DNA of 64,000 nucleotides from Streptomyces gobiensis (GTDB lineage Bacteria > Actinomycetota > Actinomycetes > Streptomycetales > Streptomycetaceae): contig NZ_CP086120.1 in assembly GCF_021216675.1 (NCBI RefSeq), positions 1 to 64,000 of the forward strand, read 5' to 3'. Under the pieces are notes generated by a model. It was given only the letters and a program-made list of their open reading frames with translations, searched no databases and was not told the DNA's origin. Positions 1 to 8,603 of this stretch are shown here, piece by piece. The translations under genes and the position numbers were made by a program. The first letter of the stretch is position 1, and every line of letters starts with the position of its first letter.

Positions 1-943
1 CGATGACGATGAGGGCCAGTTGGTCGATGTAGGGGGCGGTTTCGGCGATGGCCTGGCGGTCAGGTCGGTGCCGTCATCGATGTGCAGCGGTGCCTGGACC
101 AGATGTGCGGATGCCTCGTTGACTGCTGCTTGTTCGGGTGGTGGAGAGGGTGCCGGCTCGCAGGCGGCGGTAGTCCGCGCTTGCCTGTGCCGCCACGATG
201 CGGGCCGCGACGTCAGCCCGGGTGATTCCAGAGGCCGCGTACAGCACCGGCCGCCCGTGGTGGAGCGCCGTGTGGCGGGCGGCGGTGGCCACGAGCAGGG
301 ATCCGCCCGCTCCGGGTGCGGCGGCCACCAGGACCAGACGGCCTGGTGGCAGGCCGCCGGTGGCGTGGTCGAGGGTTTCCAGGCCGTAGGACAGGGGGGT
401 CGGGGTCTGGGGGGAGACGACCGTGTGGAGCACGTCGCCGAGGGCGGCCAGGTGGCGTGGGGCGTGCCCGTGTGCTGGCTGGCTGCAGGTGCCGGGTGGC
501 GGTGCGTGGGTTGACGGTGTGTGCGTCGCGGGGTCGGGAGCAGCCGGGTCGGCGGGGTCCTCGACGCGCTCCTGCGGGCGCTCGGGGACGGGGGCGCTGT
601 GGCGTGTGGCTGTCGGGGCTGCGGCCGGGTCGGCGGCGGATACCAGGACAGCCAGCGGCCTTTGGCGGCGCATCAGCACCTGCGGCCGGCCCTCTGCCGC
701 GGCGACGATCAGGTCTCCCAGCCGTGTACGAGCCGCAGTGACCGGCGATGCCGGAAACTGGGACAGTGCCGCCTGCCGCTTGGTATCCAGACACTTCAAC
801 GGCACCAGCACTGCCTGACGACCACCCTTCGCGATCCGGGCGGTCTGCCCCTGACTGGCGGCCTCCACCAGCTCATACAGCCGCCTGCGTGCCTCCTCCA
901 CCCGCAACGGCCCGGAACACACCCCGTCTCCCGACTCCGGCAC
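1..943 (-). pseudogene. DnaB-like RecA-fold protein with two Phd/YefM-like modules, frameshifted and cut by window edge
   Basis: Starts at GTG 943, five bases after GAGGAGG. Residues about 10-45 and 58-95 are two copies of a Phd/YefM-like antitoxin fold (VEEARRRLYELVEAASQG; VTAARTRLGDLIVAAAEG). After a Pro/Thr-rich linker comes a RecA/DnaB-type core starting near residue 180 (TPLSYGLETLDHATGGLPPG). The P-loop reads APGAGGS: the lysine expected at residue 214 is Gly, so ATP hydrolysis is doubtful. The frame shifts near 135 (a C-run) and again near 55; past each shift the DnaB-like text resumes (LHIDDGTDL, then QAIAETAPYIDQLALIVI, the Walker-B strand). The frame that includes the start stops at 74. 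The rest of the gene lies outside the window. Function unknown; it may be non-enzymatic DNA-associated. Confidence 0.6.
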
Positions 944-968
944 ACCGACCTCCTCACATCCAGCAAAG

Positions 969-1020
969 CGTAAGGAAAATACCACACCAACCCGTAAGGA
1001 AACACGGTGACACGTAAGGA
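969..1020 (-). promoter_or_regulatory. Three direct repeats of TCCTTACG upstream of the DnaB-like gene
   Basis: On the minus strand TCCTTACG occurs at 1020-1013, 1000-993 and 976-969, each preceded by T or A runs, with start-to-start spacing of 20 and 24 bases, 26-77 bases upstream of the GTG start at 943. A fourth copy lies at 1149-1142. Helical-turn-like spacing suggests an operator or activator array. No regulator is adjacent in the window. From 1021 to 1550 no convincing gene was seen. Confidence 0.4.
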
Positions 1021-1550
1021 TTTTGCTGGTGAGTAATGGGTGCGGGCGGGGCTGCCGTACCGGCCGCCGCGCGAGGGCAGCCTCCCTGCCAACGTGGCCG
1101 CCCCAACGCACACAGCAGAGCTGCCGGCTTCCGCAGCGGCTCGTAAGGACAGCGTGTGGCGGGGTGCCCGAGCCCGCGCTTACGGCGTCGTACCGTCGGC
1201 ACATGCCGCCTCGACAGTCCGCGCACCAGTTCGGTGACCTGGCGCGCCCTCAGTTGCTGCTCACTGCGGTGGCACTGGCCCCAGCAAAGCAGGACGCAGC
1301 GCAGCACGTCATCTTGCGCGGTGACTTTCACACACCCAGAGGCAGGCCTGTCGCAGTGCTGGTGCCCCTTGGTGGCATGCAGATGGTTGCGGACGACCTG
1401 CAGATTGGCTTCGTAGGTGAGAACGGAGAGCGAATGTCGCTGGGCCCTGGCATCGGTTCTTGATCGAGATGCTCAGAAATGTTGATGAGAACTGGCAGCA
1501 CGCAGAGGGCTCTGCTCCGGTGTGTCGGCGCCGGTGGACATAATTCGGCT

Positions 1551-2006
1551 GTGGACCTGAGACCGGAGCTGCTGTCCCCGCCTGTGAGCCGACAACGACT
1601 GGATGAGTTGAGCTGCGAGATCGCTCGGATCGCTGACCTGGTGGCCGACCGTTCCGAGGACGCTGACGAGGCCATCCGAGCCTTCAATGCGATAACCGGC
1701 CATGATTACGTGGCCCTCGACTTCGCCGAGTACTACGGAAGCAGGGTCCTGGCGGAGTTCGCCAGGGAGGCGGCCCGGCCACCTCGTCTTCGGGTTGCAG
1801 ACATCACGAGGGGCGAGCTCGTCGAAATCGTCCGCAGACTCCTTGCGGCTGACCCGGAGAGCGGCTACTACGTGCAGCTCCTCGAAGCGAATGTGTCGCA
1901 TCCCCGAGTCAGTGACCTGGTCTTCCATCCCTCGGACGACCTCCAGGATGCATCTGCGGAGGAGATCGTCGACGAGGCCCTGAAGTACCGGCCGATCGAA
2001 CTCTGA
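1551..2006 (+). CDS. Hypothetical protein, 151 aa
   Basis: An acidic soluble protein with good GC-rich codon thirds. The start is placed at GTG 1551 (VDLRPELLSPPVS); no strong ribosome site is visible and the frame is open further upstream to 1479. It is predicted mostly helical, with the segments DEAIRAFNAITGHDY and YVQLLEANVSHPRVSDLVFHP. No enzyme motif, signal peptide or membrane segment is seen. Size, acidity and location beside an Imm21 gene and mobile debris would suit an immunity-type protein, but this is only context. I do not recognise the family. Confidence 0.6.
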   Translation: MDLRPELLSPPVSRQRLDELSCEIARIADLVADRSEDADEAIRAFNAITGHDYVALDFAEYYGSRVLAEFAREAARPPRLRVADITRGELVEIVRRLLAADPESGYYVQLLEANVSHPRVSDLVFHPSDDLQDASAEEIVDEALKYRPIEL

Positions 2007-2020
2007 GCCATGAGGATGAA

Positions 2021-2819
2021 TCAGCCGGCCGCCGCCTGTTGTTCGGCACGGGCTCGGGTGGCGGCGAGGCGGTAGGAGCCGGTGCCGGTTTCGATGATGT
2101 TGCCGCCGAAGGTGAGGCGGTCGACGATGGCGGCGCAGAGACGCGGGGCGGTGAACGTCTTGGTCCAGCCACTGAATGGTTCATTCGAGGTGATGGCGAC
2201 GCTGTTCTTCTCCTCGTGTTCGGTCAAGACCTGAAAGAGGAGTTCGGCGCCGCGGCGGTCGAGTTCCATGTAGCCGGGCTCGTCGATGCAGAGAAGGTCG
2301 ACACGTCCGTAGCGGGCGATGGTCTTGGTCAACTGTTTCTCGTCGGGGGCTTCGACCAGTTCGTTGACCAGCTTCGTCGCCAGCACGTACTTGACCCGAA
2401 AGCCGGCCATCGCTGCCTCGGTGCTGAGTGCGATCAGCAGGTGGGACTTGCCGGTGCCCGAGTCGCCGATCAGACACAGAGCAGACCCTTTTTGATCCAT
2501 TCGCACTTGGCGAGGGTGTGGATCACGGCCGCGTCGATGTGTTGGGGTTGGCGTCGAAGTCGAACTTGCGAAGCGACTTGTCCCGGGGGAAGCCGGCGGC
2601 CTTGATGCGCCGCTCGGAGCGACGGCGGGCCCGGTCGTCGCACTCGGCCAGAAGGAGTTCGGCGAGGAAGCCGAGGTAGGACATCTGCTCGCGGCCGGCG
2701 GTCTCGGCGAGTTCGGGGAAGTGGGACCGGGTGGTGGGCAGCCGCAGCATCCGGCATGCCTGGTCGACCGCGGTGGTGGCGGCCTGCTCGGTGAGTCCTC
2801 GCTGGCGAGGGATGGTCAC
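2021..2819 (-). pseudogene. istB: IstB-like ATPase of IS21, frameshifted
   Basis: IstB helper ATPases load the IS21 transposase on target DNA. The N-terminal part begins at GTG 2819 (TIPRQRGLTEQAATTAV) and matches the helical IstB N-domain. The frame changes near 2542 (after FDFDANPN, resuming at DAAVIHTLAKCEWIKKG) and near 2492, after which the ATPase domain continues: Walker A GDSGTGKSH, Walker B LLCIDEPGYME, sensor VAITSNEPFSGW, ending at 2021. The catalytic motifs are intact, but the reading frame is split in three, so no full protein is expected. It follows the istA stop (2831) by 11 bases, the usual IS21 spacing. Confidence 0.85.
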
Positions 2820-2830
2820 GGCGTTCTCCT

Positions 2831-3880
2831 TCAGGGGGTGGGGCGGTCGGGTCGGCGAAGCCGCAGGAGCTGGTCGTAGTGGGCCACCGAGGGCGGGGGC
2901 CGTTTGTCAGGCGGAAGGCGGGGCCAGGCTGTGTGCGGTCAGTGGGGCGATGCTGGTTCGGCTGCCGGGGGGCGGCCGGTTCTGGGGGCTCTTCAGGCGT
3001 GGTGTCGGCTTCCGCTGCTTTGCGGGCCTCAAGGGCGACGGCGTCCACGGTCAGCGCGCCGGTCTTGAGGGCGGCGGCGAGGCCGGCGACCGGGTGCCCG
3101 TGGGGAAGGTGGCGGCTCAGCAGGAGGACCTCGATCGGAGCGCGGGTGCCTTCCCGCTCGCCGCGGGCCTTGATGGCCGCTTCCCACCAGGCGTCGTGAA
3201 TGGGGGTGAACCGGCCTGCGGACCGTGCCTGGTCGAGAGCGGTGGCCCCGGGCAGGGCACCCGGCTTGCGGACGAGTGCTTCCAGGTAGTGGTCCAGTTC
3301 GAGGCGGGTTCCGCCGCGGGCAGATGAGCCGCTCGTGCCGACGCGACTTCCTCGCGGCCGTCGTAGACCACCACTTCAGAGGCGTGCAGCATGACTCGGG
3401 CGGTCCGGCCGATCAGTCGCACCAGCACCGAGTAGCGGTTCATCCGGACGCAGATCTGGCTGTAGCGGTCGACCCGCAGGGGTAGAGAGCCGGCCCGTCT
3501 CGAACGGCTCCTCAGGCAGCGGCGCCAGCGTCGGCCGCTCGGTCGCAAAGTACTCGCCAATGGTGCAGGGCCGGGACCGGATGCGACGGGCGTCGTCCTC
3601 CTCGTCCCACCGGTCGATCATCGCCTTCAGCTCCGCGAGAGTCTCCACCTCGGGGACAGGGACCAGGTGATTTCTGCGGAACCAACCGATCTGGCCCTCG
3701 ACGCCACCCTTCTCATTAGCGCCGCGCAGTCCCGGTTGGTTGGCCGTAGAGGGCATCGATGCCGTAGTGGGAGCGGAAAGCGGTCCAGCGTTCGGCTTCG
3801 ACCCGGCGGCGGGAGAGACCCAGCACCTGGGCGACCGCAGCTCTAAGGTTGTCGTAGCGGACTTCCCGGTCGGCACTCCT
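2831..3880 (-). pseudogene. istA: IstA-like transposase of IS21, 5'-truncated and frameshifted
   Basis: Pieces in different frames reconstruct the C-terminal half of an IstA transposase. YDNLRAAVAQVLGLSRRRV lies near 3850. ANEKGGVEGQIGWFRRN, the conserved segment around the DDE glutamate, lies near 3700. LAELKAMIDRWDEEDDARRI, VDRYSQICVRMNRYSV and VVYDGREEVA follow, and then a poorly conserved tail (SVAHYDQLLRLRRPDRPTP) ends at TGA 2831. Frame changes occur around 3730, 3490 and 3340. The N-terminal HTH and catalytic aspartates are absent, so this is an inactive remnant. Confidence 0.8.
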
Positions 3881-4013
3881 CTAATATGCGGGTCTCGTTG
3901 TCAAGCCATTGGTCGTGGCGAGCGCGGGCGAAGTGTCCGGTCTCATGCGACCCGCTCGGATGTGAACAATGTTGGGGTGGTCAGCGGCGAGGTTTCGGTG
4001 AAGCTGTTTCGCA

Positions 4014-4050
4014 GGCCGAGGAAGCACTGTCAGTGGCCGAGGAGACACTG
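4014..4050 (+). repeat. Imperfect 16-bp direct repeat before the Imm21 start
   Basis: GGCCGAGGAAGCACTG (4014-4029) and GGCCGAGGAGACACTG (4035-4050) are 21 bases apart and differ at two positions. Read in frame they encode a short helical tail (AEEALSVAEETLMS) whose TGA at 4057-4059 overlaps the ATG of the next gene. The second copy also carries the likely ribosome site. Confidence 0.5.
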
Positions 4051-4055
4051 ATGTC

Positions 4056-4649
4056 ATGAAGACCTCCTCGTCCACCGCAGCCAGTTCGGCCGAGCCTTCC
4101 CTGACCCTGGTCGAGTCGATGGGCGGTCCGCTGATAGCCGTACCAGTTTCCGCATTGGACGGCTGGTGGGGTTGCACGGAGTCGGGGGTGGGCATCGGCG
4201 ACGGGGATGTCCGGGACGACTACGACCGTGCCTGTGGCGTGGAGGGCCTGGCCGGAGTGATTGCTGTTGGAGAGGAAGGTTTGCGAGGGCTGGTACTGGC
4301 AGACGACCCCGCCAGGACCTGCTATCTGCCGGAACACCACGCCTTCGTCCGCTGGCTCGCAGCCGAATCCGAGGCCGATCTGATCGCCGCAGCCAAGACT
4401 GTCCTCGCCGACCCCACCACAGAGTGGGAGGAGTGCGGTGTCTGGGAGACGGACGGCCCTGCGGTGCTTATGGACTCCGTCACTGCTGGGGCTGAACTGG
4501 ATGTTGAGTACCCCGACGGCGGAGGGCTGCCGGAACAGGCCGCCGTCACGATAGGGCCCGGTCGCTGGACAGTCCGCGCCGTCCACACCTGGGCAAACGA
4601 GGAGACCTGGGTGGGCCTGGTCCAACTTCTGCCCTCGTCCGAGAACTAA
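4056..4649 (+). CDS. Imm21-family immunity protein
   Basis: 197 aa, close to the usual length of the Imm21 family, whose members neutralise toxins of polymorphic toxin systems. Diagnostic segments are LTLVESMGGPLIAVPVSAL near the N-terminus, DDYDRACGVEGLAGVIAVG, CYLPEHHAFVRWLAAESEAD and EECGVWETDGPAVLMDS; the C-terminus is WVGLVQLLP. No signal peptide is seen, so it acts in the cytoplasm. The ATG overlaps the TGA of an upstream open frame (ATGA), as expected for an immunity gene coupled to its toxin, but upstream there is only a short stub and then the IS21 remnant. No toxin gene is present in the window, so this looks like an orphan. Confidence 0.8.
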   Translation: MKTSSSTAASSAEPSLTLVESMGGPLIAVPVSALDGWWGCTESGVGIGDGDVRDDYDRACGVEGLAGVIAVGEEGLRGLVLADDPARTCYLPEHHAFVRWLAAESEADLIAAAKTVLADPTTEWEECGVWETDGPAVLMDSVTAGAELDVEYPDGGGLPEQAAVTIGPGRWTVRAVHTWANEETWVGLVQLLPSSEN

Positions 4650-4673
4650 CGGGAACCACCACTGGGCAGAACA

Positions 4674-5130
4674 TCAGGAAGCTTCGCCGTCGAGACGCTG
4701 GAGGAGTCCATCGAAGATCTGCTCCCGTGCGACCTGTCCTTTGGCCGCCGCGTCGTCTCGCTGGCGTTCGAGGGTGGACCGGAACTCGATCGTGGTGACG
4801 AAGAACGTGCAGGACTCACAGATCGACTCGAAGTGGCAGTCCATCTCGACGGGCGAGCGCAGTGGCCATTGCCGTGCATCCGGCGGTGCATCTCCCTGCG
4901 GAGCTTGGCCATCTCCGTTCCCTCGGCATCGGCTGGCAGCTGGCGCGGGGCGTCGTAGAGTGCCTCGGCCTTCTCCGAGACGGCGAAGTACCCGTCTGCG
5001 ACGGTCCGGTCGGCGATCCGCGCGTGAACACGTGTCATGGACAACGACCTATGTCCAAGTAGCGCGGCGATGGCCTCGGACAGATCCTCCAGTGTGGGCC
5101 GGGGCCTGTCGTACGGCGTGGAGGTGCAGC
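4674..5130 (-). pseudogene. 3' fragment of a tyrosine-type integrase, catalytic Tyr changed to His
   Basis: The minus strand reads RPRPTLEDLSEAIAALLGHR, then SLSMTRVHARIADRTVADGY, and after a frameshift near 4855 the tail EMDCHFESICESCTFFVTT, ending GLLQRLDGEAS at 4674. This is the C-terminal end of a phage/ICE-type tyrosine recombinase, with the box II LGHR motif intact. Where these enzymes have the nucleophilic tyrosine (MT-x-VYARI) the codon at 5024-5026 is CAC, His. The N-terminal core-binding domain and most of the catalytic domain are missing (the match stops near 5130). It is an inactive remnant of an integrated element. Confidence 0.75.
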
Positions 5131-5209
5131 GAGGTGCTGCGCGGAGCCGAGTACGCGGATGTGAGGGAGGTCCCAGTCGCTGGCTGCTCCGACGGGTTGG
5201 GAACCACGC

Positions 5210-5869
5210 TCAGCGCTCTCTCGCGTTGAACTTGCCAATCTTCTCCGACAGCTCGGCGAGCGAGTCGATGCGCCAGGTGGCCAGGCGGTCGGCATCCGCT
5301 TCGTGCTGCTGAATCGTCCCCCACGGCCCGCGACGGATCAGCGCGGTATACATCCCCGCAGCAGCAGCGGGCCGGATGTCGTTGTCGAGCCGGTCCCCCA
5401 CGTACAGGATCTCCCCGGCCGCGAAGGGGACGGCCTGCACGAGACGAGTGAAGAACGCGGGATCAGGCTTGGCCGCGCCCCAGTCGTCGGACGTACCGAT
5501 CAGGTCCACATCCGCAGTGAACAGCTCACGCAGAATGCGTCCCGCGCGCACCGTCTGGTTACCGGCGATCCCCAGCCACAGACCATCGGCGCGCAGCTGG
5601 GCAAGGGCAGGGCGTACATCGGGGTACACATCCTCCTCGCCGAAGGTCTCCGGCTGCCCGGCAGCCGCGCGTTTCTCCCGCTCGGCATACAGATCGAAAC
5701 CGGGCCGGAAGACCTGGAACGTCTCACGGTAGTCCTGGCCGCAGGCAATGACAGCCCCGAACATCGCAGCGAACGTATGCCGCGGCACCCCCAGCCAGTC
5801 CGCCCAAGTGCCGTACTCGCGGGTCTCATCCACCAGACACTCACCGACATCGAACACCACCGCACGCAT
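5210..5869 (-). CDS. HAD-superfamily hydrolase
   Basis: 219 aa, starting at ATG 5869 (GTG 5872 is directly before it). HAD motif I is FDVGECLVDE: the first Asp is present but the third position is Gly rather than the Asp of classic phosphatases. Motif II lies in GTSDDWGAAKPDP and motifs III/IV in LYVGDRLDNDI. A cap region is inserted between residues 25 and 95. It is a soluble cytoplasmic enzyme; the substrate cannot be told, and the DxG motif argues against simply calling it a phosphatase. It is isolated, with a dead integrase downstream and no clear gene upstream. Confidence 0.85.
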   Translation of the reverse strand: MRAVVFDVGECLVDETREYGTWADWLGVPRHTFAAMFGAVIACGQDYRETFQVFRPGFDLYAEREKRAAAGQPETFGEEDVYPDVRPALAQLRADGLWLGIAGNQTVRAGRILRELFTADVDLIGTSDDWGAAKPDPAFFTRLVQAVPFAAGEILYVGDRLDNDIRPAAAAGMYTALIRRGPWGTIQQHEADADRLATWRIDSLAELSEKIGKFNARER

Positions 5870-6419
5870 CACGAACCACACCCTATAAAGCCTGTGAACA
5901 CCGCAAGACCGCACCCGGTAAAGACCCATCCGTCGATGGTGCCCCGCCAAGTGGTGTATCCGATCCAGAGGAGAACGTGCAGGTCATGGCTGAGATCGGG
6001 GTTCCCGAGGCCCGCACCGGCCTGATGGTTCGTCAGCCCATGGCGCGACGCGAACCGCCGTTTCTGTTCTCGGACGGCATGCCCCGAGGTCGGGTTCACG
6101 CGCCTCGTGGCTCTCGACATTCATGACTTTTTCTGCGCTGACGGCTCGTCAGTACCGTGGTGGTCGCGTACAGGCCCATCGCAGGCGCGACCTGCATCTT
6201 CTCGCCGTGATCCCCTACACCACCCGGCGGCCGGTCGGTACCGGAGACCGGCTTCGGTCAGGAGTTCCACATATGGCCAGATCAGGTGGCGTCGTCGTGC
6301 GTGAACGTTCCTTCCGGGTAGCACTGCTGTGGCGTCTTCCTCCGAAGCCCTCCGTCGCTCTTTGGCCAGCCCTCTTGAGGTGTACCGCTGCCTGATCAGT
6401 TCTGTGGAAGGAAGGTCAC
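5870..6419. other. 550-bp stretch without a convincing gene
   Basis: Short open frames exist on both strands, but none has consistent codon bias, a ribosome site or recognisable motifs. It must hold the promoter of the HAD gene (minus strand) and of the acetyltransferase gene (plus strand). No hairpin or repeat stood out. Confidence 0.4.
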
Positions 6420-7187
6420 GTGCGTGTGCGGAAGCAGCCGTTCGAAGCAGTGGAGATAAAGACGCTGCTCGGGAGCCGGGTCCGGGAGGCCGCAGCGGTC
6501 ATGGCCCGGGCCCTTCATGACGATCCTGTGTACACCCATATATTCCCGCGTGCCGACGAACGCGCCCGTGCCCTTCCCCTCTTGTACGCCCTCGTGCTCC
6601 GGGACACCCTCCCTCGCGGTGCCGTGCACGTGACGCTCATGGAGAAGGCGATTGTCGGTGTGGCCGCCTGGCTTCCGCCCCGCTGCTTCCCCCTGAACGC
6701 TGCCCGCAGGCTCCGCTGTGTCCCCGCCATACTCCCCGTCCTCCTCAGCGCGCCACGGTCTTTGCCCGCGCTGACCTGGCTGGAGGCCGCCCTGGCCCAG
6801 GGCTGTCCCCCGGAGCCGATGTGGTACTGGCAGGTGATCGGCGTAGATCCGCACCTGAGCGGGAGCGGCGTGGGGTACCGGCTGGTCCGTGCCGGGCTGG
6901 AGCTCGTCGACCGGGAGGCGCTTCCCTGCCACGCCGAGACGTCCACGGAGCACACCGCCCGATGGGCCCAAAGACTGGGCTTCGAGGTCGCACCGCCGTG
7001 TTACCCAGTGGACGACGGTCATCCCGCGCTGTGGAAGCTGATGCGGCCGAGCCAGGCCGCGCCGCAGGGAGTAGACGGAGGCAGTGGTGAACGAGAACGG
7101 ATGCGACTTCCCCGCCAGGGAGTTCTCCGGCGGCCCCCTCTCCCTGCCGAAGGGGCCCCTCTTCCGGACCCGACTGCCGAGCGGTGA
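6420..7187 (+). CDS. GNAT-family N-acetyltransferase
   Basis: Starts at GTG 6420 after GGAAGG. Acetyl-CoA-binding motif A is visible (WYWQVIGVDPHLSGSGVGY, then RLVRAGLELVD), followed by the beta-6/beta-7 region (RWAQRLGFEV) and a terminal PALWKLMRP, where members of the family usually end. The open frame runs another 45 residues of low-complexity sequence to 7187, overlapping the start of the next gene by 100 bases. One frame over, a TGA at 7088-7090 would give a GTGA overlap with the P450 start, so the true stop may have been lost by a small indel near the end. The substrate is unknown. Confidence 0.8.
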   Translation: MRVRKQPFEAVEIKTLLGSRVREAAAVMARALHDDPVYTHIFPRADERARALPLLYALVLRDTLPRGAVHVTLMEKAIVGVAAWLPPRCFPLNAARRLRCVPAILPVLLSAPRSLPALTWLEAALAQGCPPEPMWYWQVIGVDPHLSGSGVGYRLVRAGLELVDREALPCHAETSTEHTARWAQRLGFEVAPPCYPVDDGHPALWKLMRPSQAAPQGVDGGSGERERMRLPRQGVLRRPPLPAEGAPLPDPTAER

Positions 7188-7445
7188 CGTGGTCTGGGCG
7201 GTCACCGGCTACGAAGAGGTGCGCTCGGCACTGAGCCACCCCTTGCTGGCGCGTGACCTCTCTGCGGACGACCCGCAGCTGGCCGACAGCGGCCCTATGG
7301 CGGAGGAAAGCTGCGAAACCGCCACCTCCAGCTCGACGGGCCGCCGCACGCCCAGCTGCGACGCCTGGCGGCCAAACCGCTCACGCCCCGCCGGATCGCC
7401 GAGATGCGACCCCGTATCCAGGAAATGACCGACGAGCTCCTCGAC
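7084..7445 (+). pseudogene. Cytochrome P450, N-terminal fragment
   Basis: GTG 7084/7087 follows GGAGG. The first 75 codons resemble the N-terminal beta region of actinobacterial P450s (GPLFRTRLPSGDVVWAVTGY, EEVRSALSHPLLARDLSADD). After a frameshift near 7318 the B-C helix text continues in another frame (LQLDGPPHAQLRRLAAKPLT, then RIAEMRPRIQEMTDELLDD) up to 7445. Everything after that, including the I-helix, ExxR and haem loop, is missing and replaced by a transposase tail. It cannot make a working P450. It sits directly after the acetyltransferase gene and may once have shared its operon. Confidence 0.75.
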
Positions 7446-7447
7446 GA

Positions 7448-7627
7448 CCCCAGGACCTGGCCCGCGTCTCGCCGTACCTGACCGAGCACATCCGCCGCTT
7501 CGGCGAGTACTCCACCCATGAACTCGGCCTCCAGCCCGTGGCGTATGACCCACACCTGGACGTCGACTTCAGCCCGCTGCGCAGCGACGACCCATCCGCC
7601 CCGGACGGTTACGGCCAGGCGGCCTGA
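7448..7627 (+). mobile_element. Probable Tn3-family transposase, C-terminal fragment
   Basis: In frame from 7448 to TGA 7627 the translation QDLARVSPYLTEHIRRFGEY, then STHELGLQPVAYDPHLDVDF resembles the extreme C-terminus of Tn3-type transposases found in actinobacteria. It is joined abruptly to the truncated P450. Only about 60 codons remain and no terminal inverted repeat was identified nearby. The assignment is from family memory, without a search. Confidence 0.5.
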
Positions 7628-7742
7628 GCGGCCACTTCGAATACGTCGAGCGCCTGCTGCCATGATCCCGCGTGCATCCAGGCTGCCCGGGGCCCTCGGC
7701 GGCCATGCGGGCCTCGTACGCGGTGGTGTGGAGCTCGTGGGT

Positions 7743-8603
7743 TCATAGGTCGCGGCGGCGGACGGTGGCCATGGCGATGACGGCTGCGGCGAGTGGCCAG
7801 GCTGCGTACACGATCCACGACCCGCTGATGGTCGCCGGGTAGGGGGCCGGTCCGAAGGGGTCGCTCATCTGCACCAGTCGTTCCCACGCACTGCGGGGCA
7901 GCGCGTGAAGGATGGCGGACGACCAGCGGTGGCGGTCGTTGAGGAGGAACGGCAGCAGCAAAAGGATGCCGGTGAACGTCACGAGGGTGGTTGCGGTGTG
8001 CCGGATGAGGGCGCCAAGGCCCATGCCTATGAGCGCGCACACCGGAGCGAGCAGGGCGGACGCTGCGACGGCGCGGAACGCGCCGGGGTAGTCGAGGGAC
8101 AGACCGATGTCCCGCCCGGACAGGATGGCCTGTGTCACGCCGAACGAGGTCCCCGCGACGACCGTGCCGTAGACGAGCATGCCTGCCGTCACGACGGCCA
8201 TCTTGGCCGCTACGACCGCGCGGCGGGCAGGGACGGCCGCAAAGGTCGTACGGATCTGTCCGGTGCTGTACTCGCCGACGATCATGAGGGCGCCGATGCC
8301 GCCGGTGGCGAGTATCAGGACCATGCAGGCGCCGATGGTGAAGGCGTCCCGCATGGCCCAGTTCGGGACAAAGAGGGCCCGGATCCCTTCATTGTAGGTC
8401 GGCCAGTTGTTGTAGTCGGCCACGGCGGCGCTGACGTTGATGGCGATGATGACCAGCGCGCTGGCCCCGAACGCCCAGGAGGATGAGCGCAGTGACCAGA
8501 GCTTGATCCACTCGGCGGCGAGGAGATCGCGGAAGCGGGCGCCGGGGTGGGCGGCGCGTACGGCGGTGAATGCGGCCGTCGGCTGCGTGGTGGTCGGGGT
8601 CAT
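7743..8603 (-). CDS. ABC-2 type transporter permease
   Basis: 286 aa with six hydrophobic segments and the typical opening FRDLLAAEWIKLWSLRSSSW of ABC-2 permeases. The last residues RRRDL match the usual end of the family. The start (ATG 8603) overlaps the stop of the upstream ATPase gene by four bases, so the two are translationally coupled and form a two-component exporter. The divergent histidine kinase/response regulator operon beyond the ATPase is the usual partner of such exporters in actinobacteria. The substrate is unknown; drug or peptide export is typical. Confidence 0.9.
   Translation of the reverse strand: MTPTTTQPTAAFTAVRAAHPGARFRDLLAAEWIKLWSLRSSSWAFGASALVIIAINVSAAVADYNNWPTYNEGIRALFVPNWAMRDAFTIGACMVLILATGGIGALMIVGEYSTGQIRTTFAAVPARRAVVAAKMAVVTAGMLVYGTVVAGTSFGVTQAILSGRDIGLSLDYPGAFRAVAASALLAPVCALIGMGLGALIRHTATTLVTFTGILLLLPFLLNDRHRWSSAILHALPRSAWERLVQMSDPFGPAPYPATISGSWIVYAAWPLAAAVIAMATVRRRDL

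Larger units (their letters stand above)
2021..3885 (-). mobile_element. Degenerate IS21-family element (istA-istB remnants)
   Basis: Adjacent istA-like and istB-like reading frames in the IS21 order on the minus strand. The istA 5' part, including the HTH and first part of the DDE domain, is missing, and both genes carry frameshifts. The right edge lies close to 3885, where recognisable IstA text stops. I could not identify terminal inverted repeats or a target duplication. The insertion lies just upstream of the Imm21 gene. Confidence 0.8.
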
